DNA of 32,019 nucleotides from Bacteroidota bacterium (GCA_947491825.1 CANLLM010000024.1:1-32019), one strand, 5' to 3'; positions 20,402 to 29,592 are shown, counted from the stretch's first letter. Notes: generated by a model from the sequence alone, not told the origin. Numbers and translations: made by a program.

Positions 20402-20563
20402 ATAAATACAACCAAAAAATGTAAAGTTGGTTTTAGCGAACTAGAATTTTACAATGACAAATAGAACAATTACAGTGTATATAATACAGAACTTGGGGTT
20501 AAAACGGTTTATATTTATTGTATTTAAGCTAATGTTATCAAATAGTAAATAGTTTAGGTTGAT

Positions 20564-20572
20564 TAACTTTGC
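20564..20572 (+). promoter_or_regulatory. Bacteroidetes-type -7 promoter element just upstream of a start codon
   Basis: TAACTTTGC matches TAnnTTTG(C); start ATG at 20578, only 5 nt downstream. Confidence 0.55.
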
Positions 20573-20577
20573 GGGGC

Positions 20578-21522
20578 ATGATTGTAAATGACTACCCAGA
20601 ATTAAAAGCAAACATTTTATATAGAAATAAACACCTTTCTACCATATTGCCTGCATTGTTTCGCAAGCATAATACTTCATACACTCGTAAGCGAATAGCA
20701 ACAACAGATGGTGATTTTTTTTATGTAGATTGTTTGTTACGCAACAACAAAAAAGCGGTGGTAATGCTTCACGGGCTAGAGGGCAGTAGTGATTCACAAT
20801 ATATAAAAGGGTTTGCGAATTTATTTAGCGCCAATGGCTACGATGTGCATGCAATCAACTTTAGAAGTTGCGGTGGAGAGATGAACTTGTTACCCTATTC
20901 GTACCACAGTGGTTTTACAACTGACTTGTCATTTTACCTTAAAAGTATCACAGATAAATATGATGCTATATTTTTATTGGGATTTAGCTTAGGGGGTAAT
21001 GTTTTACTCAATTATTTATCAAACAGCAGTGAGGTGCCTATAAAAGTTTCTGCAGCTGCAGCAATATCAGTACCAATTGACTTGAAGGGATCGGCAATGG
21101 AATTAGACAATGGAATAAATAAGATTTACATGCACCGTTTTTTAAGTAGCATGTTCAAAAAAATGCGGGTGAAAAACAAGTTGTTTCCTAAAGAAGTAGA
21201 TGTTAAAGAGATTCATAAAATTAAGAATTTTAAAGATTTTGATGATATATATACCGCGCCACTAAATGGATTTAAAGATGCTAATGAATATTGGAATAAG
21301 TGCAGTAGTGTAAGTATGTTAAACACCATTAATACCCCAACTTTACTCATCAACGCTAAAAACGATCCATTTTTAAGTGCCAGCTGTTTTCCTTATGATG
21401 AAGTGGTTGATCATCCATTTGTGCACGCCATTTTTTCTCCATTAGGAGGCCACGTAGGGTTTATGCTGAACAAGAAACAAAGTTGGTTAGAACCTATTGT
21501 TCTTAGTTTTTTTGAAGATTAA
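20578..21522 (+). CDS. YheT-like alpha/beta hydrolase
   Basis: 'KAVVMLHGLEGSSDSQYIKGFANLFSANGYDVHAINFRSCGGEMN', 'LLGFSLGGNVLLNYL', 'TPTLLINAKNDPFL', 'GGHVGF'. Confidence 0.92.
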   Translation: MIVNDYPELKANILYRNKHLSTILPALFRKHNTSYTRKRIATTDGDFFYVDCLLRNNKKAVVMLHGLEGSSDSQYIKGFANLFSANGYDVHAINFRSCGGEMNLLPYSYHSGFTTDLSFYLKSITDKYDAIFLLGFSLGGNVLLNYLSNSSEVPIKVSAAAAISVPIDLKGSAMELDNGINKIYMHRFLSSMFKKMRVKNKLFPKEVDVKEIHKIKNFKDFDDIYTAPLNGFKDANEYWNKCSSVSMLNTINTPTLLINAKNDPFLSASCFPYDEVVDHPFVHAIFSPLGGHVGFMLNKKQSWLEPIVLSFFED

Positions 21523-21546
21523 ATAAATAACCGATAACCTACAGAT

Positions 21547-21894
21547 ATGATACATATTTACGGAATTAAAAACTGTGATACCATGAAAAAAGCATTTACT
21601 TGGCTTGATGACCATGGCATATCCTACACTTTTCACGATTACAAAAAGCTGGGCATTACCCCAGATAAATTAAATGAATGGCTGAAGACTATCCCTTTAA
21701 ATAAACTCATTAACACTAAAGGAACCACCTTTAAAAAACTTACTCACGAGCAACAAGAAAGTATGCATGATACCTCGCAAGCAATTGAATTAATGGTCAA
21801 TCAACCATCTATGATTAAAAGACCATTGGTTGAAAAAAACAATTTGATATTGCTTGGCTTTGAAGTTAATAAATGGGAAGACTTTCATAGATAA
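21547..21894 (+). CDS. ArsC/Spx/YffB-like thioredoxin-fold protein
   Basis: 'IYGIKNCDTMKKAFTWLDDHGISYTFHDYKKLGI', 'NTKGTTFKKL', 'PSMIKRPLVE'. Confidence 0.92.
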   Translation: MIHIYGIKNCDTMKKAFTWLDDHGISYTFHDYKKLGITPDKLNEWLKTIPLNKLINTKGTTFKKLTHEQQESMHDTSQAIELMVNQPSMIKRPLVEKNNLILLGFEVNKWEDFHR

Positions 21895-22018
21895 AAGTGA
21901 ACGCGCAAATAATGAAGCCTAGCGCCTTTTGGATACAAATATATTTTAATAGATTAAGCTGTATCCGTAATTTATCCATACATAGACCAGTTAATTAATC
22001 TTAGAAAAAAAAACTCTT

Positions 22019-25000
22019 TTACATATTGCGTCTATATTGTCCACCGACCTCAAATAGGGCACCAGTAATTTGTCCTAACGAACAATACTTGACAGCTTCC
22101 ATCATTTCTGCAAATATATTTTGGTTGTTAATGGCTACTTCCTGCAAACGTTTTAGGATTTCTGCACCTTTTGCTTCATTACCTTTTTTCAATTCATTCA
22201 ACATGGTTATTTGGTATTCTTTTTCTTCTGTTGTTGAACGTATTACTTCTTTAGGTAAAACGGTTGGTGAGCCTTTACTCGATAGGAATGTATTTACCCC
22301 AATTATTGGGAATTCACCTGTATGTTTTAACATCTCGTAATACATACTTTCTTCTTGTATTTTATTGCGTTGGTACATGGTTTCCATTGCACCCAAAACA
22401 CCGCCACGTTCAGAAATTTTATCAAATTCTAACAATACTGCTTCTTCTACCAGGTTGGTTAAGTCATCAATAATAAATGAACCCTGTAAAGGATTTTCAT
22501 TTTTAGCCAAACCTAATTCGCGGTTAATAATTAACTGTATAGCCATGGCACGTCTTACAGATTCTTCTGTTGGAGTTGTAATGGCTTCATCATAGGCATT
22601 GGTGTGTAAAGAATTACAGTTATCGTAAATGGCATACAAGGCTTGCAATGTGGTGCGTATGTCGTTAAAATCTATTTCTTGGGCATGTAACGAACGGCCC
22701 GAAGTTTGGATATGGTACTTTAACATTTGGCTACGCTCATTACCTCCGTATTTTAACTTCATGGCTTTGGCCCAAATTCTGCGGGCAACACGGCCAATTA
22801 CAGCGTACTCTGGATCAATACCATTAGAGAAGAAAAACGAAAGATTAGGTGCGAAATCATCAATATTCATTCCACGGCTTAAGTAATACTCTACAAAAGT
22901 AAAGCCATTAGAAAGTGTTAAAGCCAATTGTGTTATTGGATTTGCTCCAGCCTCGGCAATGTGGTATCCACTAATTGAAACAGAATAGAAATTACGCACC
23001 GCATTATCAATAAAATATTGCTGTACATCGCCCATCACACGCAAGGAGAATTCTGTAGAGAAAATACACGTGTTTTGTGCTTGGTCTTCTTTTAAAATAT
23101 CAGCCTGCACCGTTCCACGAACTTGCTTTAATGTATCTACTTTAATTTTTTGGTATACGTCAGCAGGTAAAACCATATCACCTGTAACACCCAATAACAT
23201 CAAACCTAAACCATCGTTACCTTCGGGCAAATCAGCTGCATGGTAAGTTGGCCGAGTAGTGCCTTTGGCTTTAAAAATAGATTCAATTTTTTGGTTTATT
23301 TCTTCTTCTAGGCCTTTGGCTTTAATATAAATTTCACATTGTTGGTCGATAGCCGCATTCATAAAAAATGCACAAATGATTGCTGCAGGACCATTAATGG
23401 TCATTGAAACAGATGTTTTAGGATCAGCTAAATTAAAGCCCGAATACAGTTTCTTAGCTGCATCTAAACTCCAAATACTTACACCCGAATTACCAATTTT
23501 ACCATAAATATCTGGTCTGTGATCGGGGTCGTTACCATATAAAGTTACCGAATCGAAAGCGGTACTTAAACGCTTAGCTGGCATACCTTGCGATACGTAA
23601 TGAAAACGTTTGTTGGTTCGCTCCGGACCACCTTCTCCTGCAAACATACGTGTTGGATCTTCGCCTTCGCGTTTAAACGGATAAATACCAGAAGTGTATG
23701 GAAAATCGCCTGGGAAATTTTCTTGCAATGTCCAACGCAAAACATCACCCCAACCTTTATACTTGGGTACAGAAACTTTAGGTATTTGGCTATGCGATAA
23801 CGACTCTGTATGTGTTTTAATTTTTATTTCTTTATCACGAACCTTAAAAACATAATGCTCGTTGCAGAACATGTCTTTCTTTTGCTGCCAGGTTTCTAAT
23901 GTTATTTTGTTACGCGGATCAAGGTTCAATTCGATCTCTTTGTATGCAGCTTTTAATGCATCTACTAATACCGTATCGAGATTTTTATTAGTTGATAACG
24001 TATCAATAGTCAATTGCATACCATACAATTTATCAGCTATATCAGCTTGTTTATCAACCCACTTATCGTAGCTTCTATTGTTCTCGCTAATTTCTGAGAG
24101 GTACCTTGTGCGTGATGGAGGAATGATGTAAATTTTTTCACTCATTTCCTTTGTAATGGTAAATGACGAAGATAATTCAGCTCCAGTTTTATCAGCCACT
24201 ATATCCATTATGGCTTTGTACAAGCTATTCATGCCCGGATCGTTAAACTGACTGGCAATGGTACCATAAACAGGCATATCATCAGCATTTTTATCAAACA
24301 ATTTATGGTTTCGCTGGAATTGTTTTTTTACATCACGCAATGCATCTAACGCGCCTTTTTTATCAAATTTATTAATGGCAATAATATCGGCAAAATCCAA
24401 CATATCAATTTTTTCCAACTGGGTAGCTGCACCGTATTCTGGCGTCATAACATATAAGGCCACATCGCTGTGGTCCATAATTTCAGTATCACTTTGTCCA
24501 ATACCAGAAGTTTCTAAAATAACCAAATCAAAGTTGGCAGCTTTAACAATATCAACAGCTTCTTGTACATGTTTAGATAAGGCTAAGTTACTTTGACGTG
24601 TAGCTAAAGAGCGCATGTACACGCGAGGATTTTTAATGGCATTCATCCTAATCCGATCACCTAACAAAGCTCCACCTGTTTTCTTTTTTGATGGATCAAC
24701 CGAAATAATAGCGATGGTTTTCTCTTCAAAATCAAGCAAGAACCTGCGCACCAATTCATCAACCAAAGAAGATTTACCTGCACCACCTGTACCGGTTATA
24801 CCTAATACCGGTGACGTTTTTACATGGTTGGTAGACTGGTTAATTTGATCTAAGATAGTACGGAAATTTTCGGGATCATTTTCGGCAGCAGAAATTAAAC
24901 GCGCTATGGATTTATAATCTTTTTCAGCTAAGAGTTTGGCTTCATTGTTAAGATTTTTACCTGTTGGAAAATCGCATTTCTCCAACATGTCGTTGATCAT

Positions 25001-25402
25001 TCCTTGCAAGCCCATTGCACGCCCATCATCTGGCCCATAAATACGACAAATACCGTAACCGTGTAATTCGTCCATTTCTTCAGGTAAAATAGTACCCCCA
25101 CCACCACCAAAAATTTTGATGTGTCCGCAGCCTTTCTCCTTCAACAAATCATGCATGTATTTGAAATACTCCACATGCCCGCCTTGGTAGCTGGTCATGG
25201 CAATTGCATTGGCATCTTCTTGTATGGCGCAATTCACTACCTCTTCAGCACTTCTATCATGGCCTAAGTGAATTACTTCGGCACCACTTGCCTGAATAAT
25301 TCTACGCATGATATTGATTGCTGCATCATGCCCATCAAATAAAGCTGCTGCGGTTACAATTCGTATTTTGTTTTTAGGTTTATATATTGATACAGTATCC
25401 AT
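22019..25402 (-). CDS. icmF: Fused isobutyryl-/methylmalonyl-CoA mutase family protein (B12 domain + MeaB-like GTPase + mutase large domain; IcmF type)
   Basis: N-terminal B12 domain ('[33 protein letters not shown]'), GTPase ('[22 protein letters not shown]', 'INKFDKKGA'), mutase ('[20 protein letters not shown]', '[16 protein letters not shown]') in one ORF. ATG at 25402. Confidence 0.93.
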   Translation of the reverse strand: MDTVSIYKPKNKIRIVTAAALFDGHDAAINIMRRIIQASGAEVIHLGHDRSAEEVVNCAIQEDANAIAMTSYQGGHVEYFKYMHDLLKEKGCGHIKIFGGGGGTILPEEMDELHGYGICRIYGPDDGRAMGLQGMINDMLEKCDFPTGKNLNNEAKLLAEKDYKSIARLISAAENDPENFRTILDQINQSTNHVKTSPVLGITGTGGAGKSSLVDELVRRFLLDFEEKTIAIISVDPSKKKTGGALLGDRIRMNAIKNPRVYMRSLATRQSNLALSKHVQEAVDIVKAANFDLVILETSGIGQSDTEIMDHSDVALYVMTPEYGAATQLEKIDMLDFADIIAINKFDKKGALDALRDVKKQFQRNHKLFDKNADDMPVYGTIASQFNDPGMNSLYKAIMDIVADKTGAELSSSFTITKEMSEKIYIIPPSRTRYLSEISENNRSYDKWVDKQADIADKLYGMQLTIDTLSTNKNLDTVLVDALKAAYKEIELNLDPRNKITLETWQQKKDMFCNEHYVFKVRDKEIKIKTHTESLSHSQIPKVSVPKYKGWGDVLRWTLQENFPGDFPYTSGIYPFKREGEDPTRMFAGEGGPERTNKRFHYVSQGMPAKRLSTAFDSVTLYGNDPDHRPDIYGKIGNSGVSIWSLDAAKKLYSGFNLADPKTSVSMTINGPAAIICAFFMNAAIDQQCEIYIKAKGLEEEINQKIESIFKAKGTTRPTYHAADLPEGNDGLGLMLLGVTGDMVLPADVYQKIKVDTLKQVRGTVQADILKEDQAQNTCIFSTEFSLRVMGDVQQYFIDNAVRNFYSVSISGYHIAEAGANPITQLALTLSNGFTFVEYYLSRGMNIDDFAPNLSFFFSNGIDPEYAVIGRVARRIWAKAMKLKYGGNERSQMLKYHIQTSGRSLHAQEIDFNDIRTTLQALYAIYDNCNSLHTNAYDEAITTPTEESVRRAMAIQLIINRELGLAKNENPLQGSFIIDDLTNLVEEAVLLEFDKISERGGVLGAMETMYQRNKIQEESMYYEMLKHTGEFPIIGVNTFLSSKGSPTVLPKEVIRSTTEEKEYQITMLNELKKGNEAKGAEILKRLQEVAINNQNIFAEMMEAVKYCSLGQITGALFEVGGQYRRNM

Positions 25403-25545
25403 AATTATCTTTAGAAAATCGAGCAAATTTATAGGTTTTATTGCGATTAATGGCACTTTTAAAGACAAAAAACAATGCATAGTAAAAGCAACTATAACCT
25501 GCTATAATATAAGTGGTTAGCAATTAAATTTACCAATAAACATCA

Positions 25546-26292
25546 TTAGAAACTATACACCAAGCTGTTGTTAAAACTACTAAATATCTTGTTTATGCCA
25601 GGCGGTGGATCGGCATCAAACACATACCTTGCTTGGGTTCTGAAAGAAAATTTGCCCATAGAACGAAACAATAAACTGGCCTCAACCGAAACCCTATAAT
25701 CATTTATGTCCGTAATTTTAGGTTGCAAATAGGCAACCAATGTTATGGGTAAATAATCCCATTCACTCACATCTATACTTGCATATGAACTTAAACGCAA
25801 ATTATTTTGTGCCGCTCGGTTAGGGTTTTGCTCATGTTCATAAATCAACACATTGCCAATATAAAAAAACGACTTATCATCTTTGTATACCCTAAAGCGC
25901 AAACCTGCACCAGCCATGGCGCGTAAGCTAATGTCTAACTGTTGGTTAAATTGCAATTGCGCAAACGCCTCCGGAAAAACAACAGAATCTCCTTGTTTAA
26001 TATACCTAAAGTGCTGGAAAGCATTGTTTAATAAATTACGGTTATCAACACTTACAAAACTAACATCATTTACAAATAAAATATTCCGCTTTGGGCTATG
26101 GTGTATGATAAAAACTCGGTTGCTTAACTGTTTTAAGGTGGTGGTTATTTGTGTATAGTTGGCACCAAACTCAACATTCCCCTGCCAGCCATTACGAGGA
26201 TTTTCAAAGCGCCTGCCCTCCATATTAACTATTTGCTGTGCGTTAACAGAAGTATAAAAAAACAATGCAAAAAAAACCGTGAGCCACCTCAT
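25546..26292 (-). CDS. Secreted/outer-membrane protein, DUF481-like
   Basis: Signal peptide MRWLTVFFALFFYTSVNAQ (ATG at 26292), alternating beta-strand pattern, C-terminal 'NNSLVYSF' ending in an aromatic residue. Confidence 0.7.
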   Translation of the reverse strand: MRWLTVFFALFFYTSVNAQQIVNMEGRRFENPRNGWQGNVEFGANYTQITTTLKQLSNRVFIIHHSPKRNILFVNDVSFVSVDNRNLLNNAFQHFRYIKQGDSVVFPEAFAQLQFNQQLDISLRAMAGAGLRFRVYKDDKSFFYIGNVLIYEHEQNPNRAAQNNLRLSSYASIDVSEWDYLPITLVAYLQPKITDINDYRVSVEASLLFRSMGKFSFRTQARYVFDADPPPGINKIFSSFNNSLVYSF

Positions 26293-26363
26293 TACTGAAG
26301 GCAAATATATTGTGTTGATTTTGATAGATAAAACGAAAGGAGTTGGCATATTCCAAAAAATGC

Positions 26364-26372
26364 TACATTTGC
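26364..26372 (+). promoter_or_regulatory. Bacteroidetes-type -7 promoter element
   Basis: TACATTTGC matches TAnnTTTGC, with TTG (26343-26345) 18 nt upstream as a -33 candidate. Confidence 0.6.
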
Positions 26373-26409
26373 CATTCGCAAATTTAAAACAACAAACATT
26401 TTTAACAGG

Positions 26410-27015
26410 ATGAATTTAAAAGAGATCGTAGCCATTTCGGGTGTTAGCGGATTACACAAAATAATCGGCCGTACTAAAACCGGTTTAATTTTAGAAAGCT
26501 TAAACGAAACAAAAAAACGTTTCCCAACCAGCATTCAAGATAAAGTATCGGTATTGGAAGATATTTCAATGTATACTGAAGAAGGCGATATGCGTTTAGT
26601 AGAAGTGTTTGTAAAAATACACGAACATGGTGGTGCACCTACTTCAAAAGACAATGCAGAAACACAACGTAAATTTTTAGTTGATGCAATTAAGCTTGAC
26701 AGCGAACGTGTATATGACTCGGATATCAAAAAATTATTGATTTGGTACATTGCACTTAAGGATATTGTAGATTTTAACATTTTGCTAGCTGAAGATCATG
26801 CAGCAGAAGCAGAAGAGACAGCAGAAGAAACAATTAAAAATGCTAGTAACAAAAGTGACGATTTAGAAAGCAATTTAGATAAACCTAAAAAAATGGCTGC
26901 CAAGAAAACTGCTGCACCTAAAAAAACAGCTACAAAAACAGTTACACCAAAGCCAACCAAATTAAGTAATAAATCAACTGCAAATACAAATACCTACCGT
27001 CCAAAATCGGTATAA
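26410..27015 (+). CDS. DUF5606-family protein with Lys/Ala/Thr-rich C-terminal tail
   Basis: 'MNLKEIVAISGVSGLHKIIGRTKTGLILESLNETKKRFPTSIQDKVSVLEDISMYTEEGDMRL' followed by 'AAKKTAAPKKTATKTVTPKPTK'. Confidence 0.85.
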   Translation: MNLKEIVAISGVSGLHKIIGRTKTGLILESLNETKKRFPTSIQDKVSVLEDISMYTEEGDMRLVEVFVKIHEHGGAPTSKDNAETQRKFLVDAIKLDSERVYDSDIKKLLIWYIALKDIVDFNILLAEDHAAEAEETAEETIKNASNKSDDLESNLDKPKKMAAKKTAAPKKTATKTVTPKPTKLSNKSTANTNTYRPKSV

Positions 27016-27035
27016 GGTTTATTTCATATTATTAC

Positions 27036-27072
27036 AAAAGCCATCCCGATTCTTAATCAGGGTGGCTTTTTT
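27036..27072 (+). terminator. Rho-independent terminator after the DUF5606 gene
   Basis: AAAAGCCATCCCGATT-ctt-AATCAGGGTGGCTTTTTT: ~16-bp stem with one mismatch and one G-U, then T-run. Confidence 0.85.
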
Positions 27073-27079
27073 GTTTGGG

Positions 27080-27188
27080 GGCTTACCCAAAAGCACACTC
27101 CATACGCAACCCTTGCATGTGGCTTTCTGGTCGGGCTTTCCGCACTGCTGGGCAGCCTGCTTCTTCCGAAGCTTCGGAACCCTAAGCC
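27080..27188. repeat. GC-rich structured intergenic element upstream of the recombinase
   Basis: Contains perfect 16-bp palindrome TTCCGAAGCTTCGGAA (27164-27179) and outer GGCTTA (27080-27085)/TAAGCC (27183-27188); visibly more GC-rich than its flanks. Confidence 0.45.
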
Positions 27189-27295
27189 AAGCTTAACTTG
27201 CATATCAAATATACCGCTGTTTATAGTTGAGCTTGCAAATACACAACTTATTGGTTTAATTAGCATTTGTATTTAAACCCATTACTAACCCCAAC

Positions 27296-28411
27296 ATGAG
27301 CAATACTATTGCACAGCTTACTGGATTAATTGCCAATAAAACAATTGTGGCAAAGTTAGTTGTGCACGATAACCAACAACGTATCGCATTATACTTTGCA
27401 AATACCGCAACACTAAACCAATTGGCAAGGGCAATACCTGGAGCAAGATGGAGCCGCACATTAAAAGCATGGCATATTGCGGATAATGAAACCCACCGAA
27501 ATACATGCAATTTAAAACCAAACAACGCCCACACCAACGCTATAAAAAATAATCGGGAAATTAGCACACAAACACAAGAGCTGTTAAACATTTACACCAA
27601 TTGGATGGAGGTGAAGCGCTACAGTAAAAGCACTACAGAAAGTTACACCAATGCATTATTGGTATTTTTTAGTTATCACAACCAAAAAAATGTTGACCAA
27701 ATTACCAACCAAGATATAATGGATTTTAACACCCATTATATATTGAAGAAAAACCTGAGTGCAACCTATCAATCGCAATTTATAAATGCACTTAAACTGT
27801 TTTACCAAACGGTAAAAAAACATAAAATAGATATTGAAAAATTAATTCGTCCTAAACAAGGACATAAATTACCCAAGGTAATAAGCGAAGAAGAAGTGGC
27901 TGCCATCATAAACGCATGTAAAAATTTAAAACATAAAACCATGCTTAGTTTAATATACAGCGCAGGCTTAAGACGAGGCGAAGTACTTAGCTTATTAAAA
28001 ACAGATATTGACAGCAAACGCATGATGATAACAATACGCAACGCCAAAGGCATGAAGGATAGAAACGTGCCCCTTTCGCCAGTAATACTTAATATGCTTA
28101 GAGAATATTATAAAGAATATAAACCAAATGACTACTTGTTTGAAGGACAATATGGAGGTGCATATAGCCCACGCAGCTTAGAAAAAACGTTAAAAATAGC
28201 CGTTGCACTTGCAGGAATTAAAAAGAACATTAATTTGCATATGCTAAGGCATAGTTACGCCACCCACTTATTAGAAGCAGGAACAAATTTGCGTCATATT
28301 CAGGAATTACTTGGCCATAAAAGCCCCAATACAACACAAATTTATACCCATGTAAGTACCGAGCAATTGGGTAAAATAACCAGTCCCTTAGATAAATTAA
28401 AACTAAAGTAA
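27296..28411 (+). CDS. Tyrosine recombinase/integrase (Xer/integron-integrase-like) with extra N-terminal domain
   Basis: Catalytic motifs 'SAGLRRGEVLSL' (R), 'NAKGMKDR' (K), 'HMLRHSYATHLL' (HxxR), 'LGHKSPNTTQIYTHVS' (H...Y); C-terminal 'ITSPLDKL'; N-terminal 'IPGARWSRTLKAWHIA'. Confidence 0.95.
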   Translation: MSNTIAQLTGLIANKTIVAKLVVHDNQQRIALYFANTATLNQLARAIPGARWSRTLKAWHIADNETHRNTCNLKPNNAHTNAIKNNREISTQTQELLNIYTNWMEVKRYSKSTTESYTNALLVFFSYHNQKNVDQITNQDIMDFNTHYILKKNLSATYQSQFINALKLFYQTVKKHKIDIEKLIRPKQGHKLPKVISEEEVAAIINACKNLKHKTMLSLIYSAGLRRGEVLSLLKTDIDSKRMMITIRNAKGMKDRNVPLSPVILNMLREYYKEYKPNDYLFEGQYGGAYSPRSLEKTLKIAVALAGIKKNINLHMLRHSYATHLLEAGTNLRHIQELLGHKSPNTTQIYTHVSTEQLGKITSPLDKLKLK

Positions 28412-28421
28412 TAAAAATAAA

Positions 28422-28522
28422 GCGAACCTAATTTCCATCAAAAGGTTCGCAATATTGTGCCAAGTACACAATATTGTGCACCTAACCGCCAAAATAGGTG
28501 CGTAGATAAGTAAGTTATGTGC
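28422..28522. repeat. Cluster of short inverted/direct repeats directly downstream of the recombinase (candidate attI-like region)
   Basis: GCGAACCT/AGGTTCGC (28422-28429/28443-28450); CAATATTGTGC twice (28450-28460, 28469-28479); palindrome CACAATATTGTG (28467-28478); GCACCTA/TAGGTGC (28478-28484/28495-28501); GTTATGTGC (28514-28522). Confidence 0.5.
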
Positions 28523-28771
28523 AACCAAGCCAGCGGACGCCAATATAACTAACCGACACTCAGAGCGACCGCACAAATCAAAAAAAAAACCTCGGTCGAA
28601 AGCAGAAACGCTCACTCACCATTACTTTCAGACAACAATTCGTTAGTTTTTCTTGGCTGACCGAGCACCGCCACTCAATTTAACATTTTCGTAAATAATT
28701 TGATTTGACACACAATAAAATGTATTTACTCTCGTTAACAAAATATTATTAACCACCAAAAAAAGAAAACA

Positions 28772-28999
28772 ATGAGACAATTGACAAGAGAACATCAAGC
28801 AGTTTCTAATTTTAAAACTGCTATTGCACAACTAAGACCAATCGTTGAAGACGATGAAGCAATTCAGTATCCAAGATTCTACGATTCTTATGAGGGTGCA
28901 ATTTCAAATTTTATTCTATCAGAACTTTACATTCGCCAAGGGGAAAGATGTGATGTTTTAGATGTTTTCCCTGCGAATAGAATTAAATACTTTAAATGA
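28772..28999 (+). CDS. Small hypothetical protein (75 aa)
   Basis: Only sizeable + ORF here; overlaps the next ORF as ATGA, suggesting translational coupling; A-rich leader 'AAAAAAAGAAAACA'. Confidence 0.6.
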   Translation: MRQLTREHQAVSNFKTAIAQLRPIVEDDEAIQYPRFYDSYEGAISNFILSELYIRQGERCDVLDVFPANRIKYFK

Positions 29000-29316
29000 T
29001 GAAAAAAATAAGAATATTGGCATTTGCCATAATGGTATTTAGTGCCGCAAGTTGTGTAACAGTTCAAAATTTGCAATTCAATAATGGGAATGAGAAACAA
29101 GTTGACATCTATATGAATACAAAACCAGAAAAGAACTTCAATGAGGTTGCATTCTATGGGGCATCAGCAAGTTTATTTCATAGTCATAAAAGGGTCCTTA
29201 TGAGACTTCGTGAAAAAGCAAAAAGGGACGGTATAGATGCCATAATTGATATTAAGTTTGGTTACACATTTTGGTGGCCAACTGTATATGGTGTTGGAAT
29301 TAAATATAAAAATTAA
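28996..29316 (+). CDS. Small putative lipoprotein (106 aa)
   Basis: Signal peptide/lipobox 'ILAFAIMVFSAASCVTVQN', C-terminal 'REKAKRDGIDAIIDIKFGYTFWWPTVYGVGIKYKN'; followed by a terminator. Confidence 0.75.
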   Translation: MMKKIRILAFAIMVFSAASCVTVQNLQFNNGNEKQVDIYMNTKPEKNFNEVAFYGASASLFHSHKRVLMRLREKAKRDGIDAIIDIKFGYTFWWPTVYGVGIKYKN

Positions 29317-29322
29317 AATTCT

Positions 29323-29356
29323 GAAGTCTGTCCATAAACCAGACTTCTTTTTTTTT
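29323..29356 (+). terminator. Rho-independent terminator
   Basis: GAAGTCTG-tccataaac-CAGACTTC followed by a T-run. Confidence 0.9.
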
Positions 29357-29417
29357 GCATCGAAAATATTTACTCTCGACAACAAAAATTAACTTAACCA
29401 AAATTGGCTTTGCAGCA

Positions 29418-29533
29418 CATAACAGCAGTCTTGTGCCATGCCGGGTTTCTTATTCTTTTGGCATCTCGTTGGACATTTGTATCTTTATAACATCACGTTA
29501 GACCGGCACGTCACAAGGCTGCAATACGTTATG
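29418..29533. repeat. attC-like imperfect inverted repeat (site A)
   Basis: CATAAC(a)GCAGTCTTGTGCCATGCCGG (29418-29444) pairs with CCGGCACGTCACAAGGCTGC(aatac)GTTATG (29503-29533): 6-bp outer box, 1 vs 5 nt asymmetric bulge, ~20-position inner stem with 2 mismatches and 1 G-U; 58-nt loop. Confidence 0.8.
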
Positions 29534-29592
29534 CCTCACCCTAAAAACGACAGTGCAGCCATTAAAGTAACGAACAAACATAAAAACGACAA

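Noticed and set aside
27256-27591. 111-aa minus-strand ORF over the recombinase start
   Set aside because: Antisense to the well-supported recombinase; hydrophobic low-complexity translation typical of a shadow ORF.
28422-28450. GCGAACCT/AGGTTCGC hairpin as a recombinase terminator
   Set aside because: No T-run follows on the + strand; T-rich sequence is on the minus-strand side only, so it is not called as a terminator.
28449-28480. Possible minimal CRISPR-like tandem repeat (CAATATTGTGC x2)
   Set aside because: Only two 11-nt copies 19 nt apart, no spacers of regular length and no cas genes; better explained as a protein-binding or recombination site.
28403-28615. 70-aa minus-strand ORF in the post-recombinase intergenic region
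   Set aside because: Covers hairpin/repeat sequence, no convincing start context or protein-like composition.
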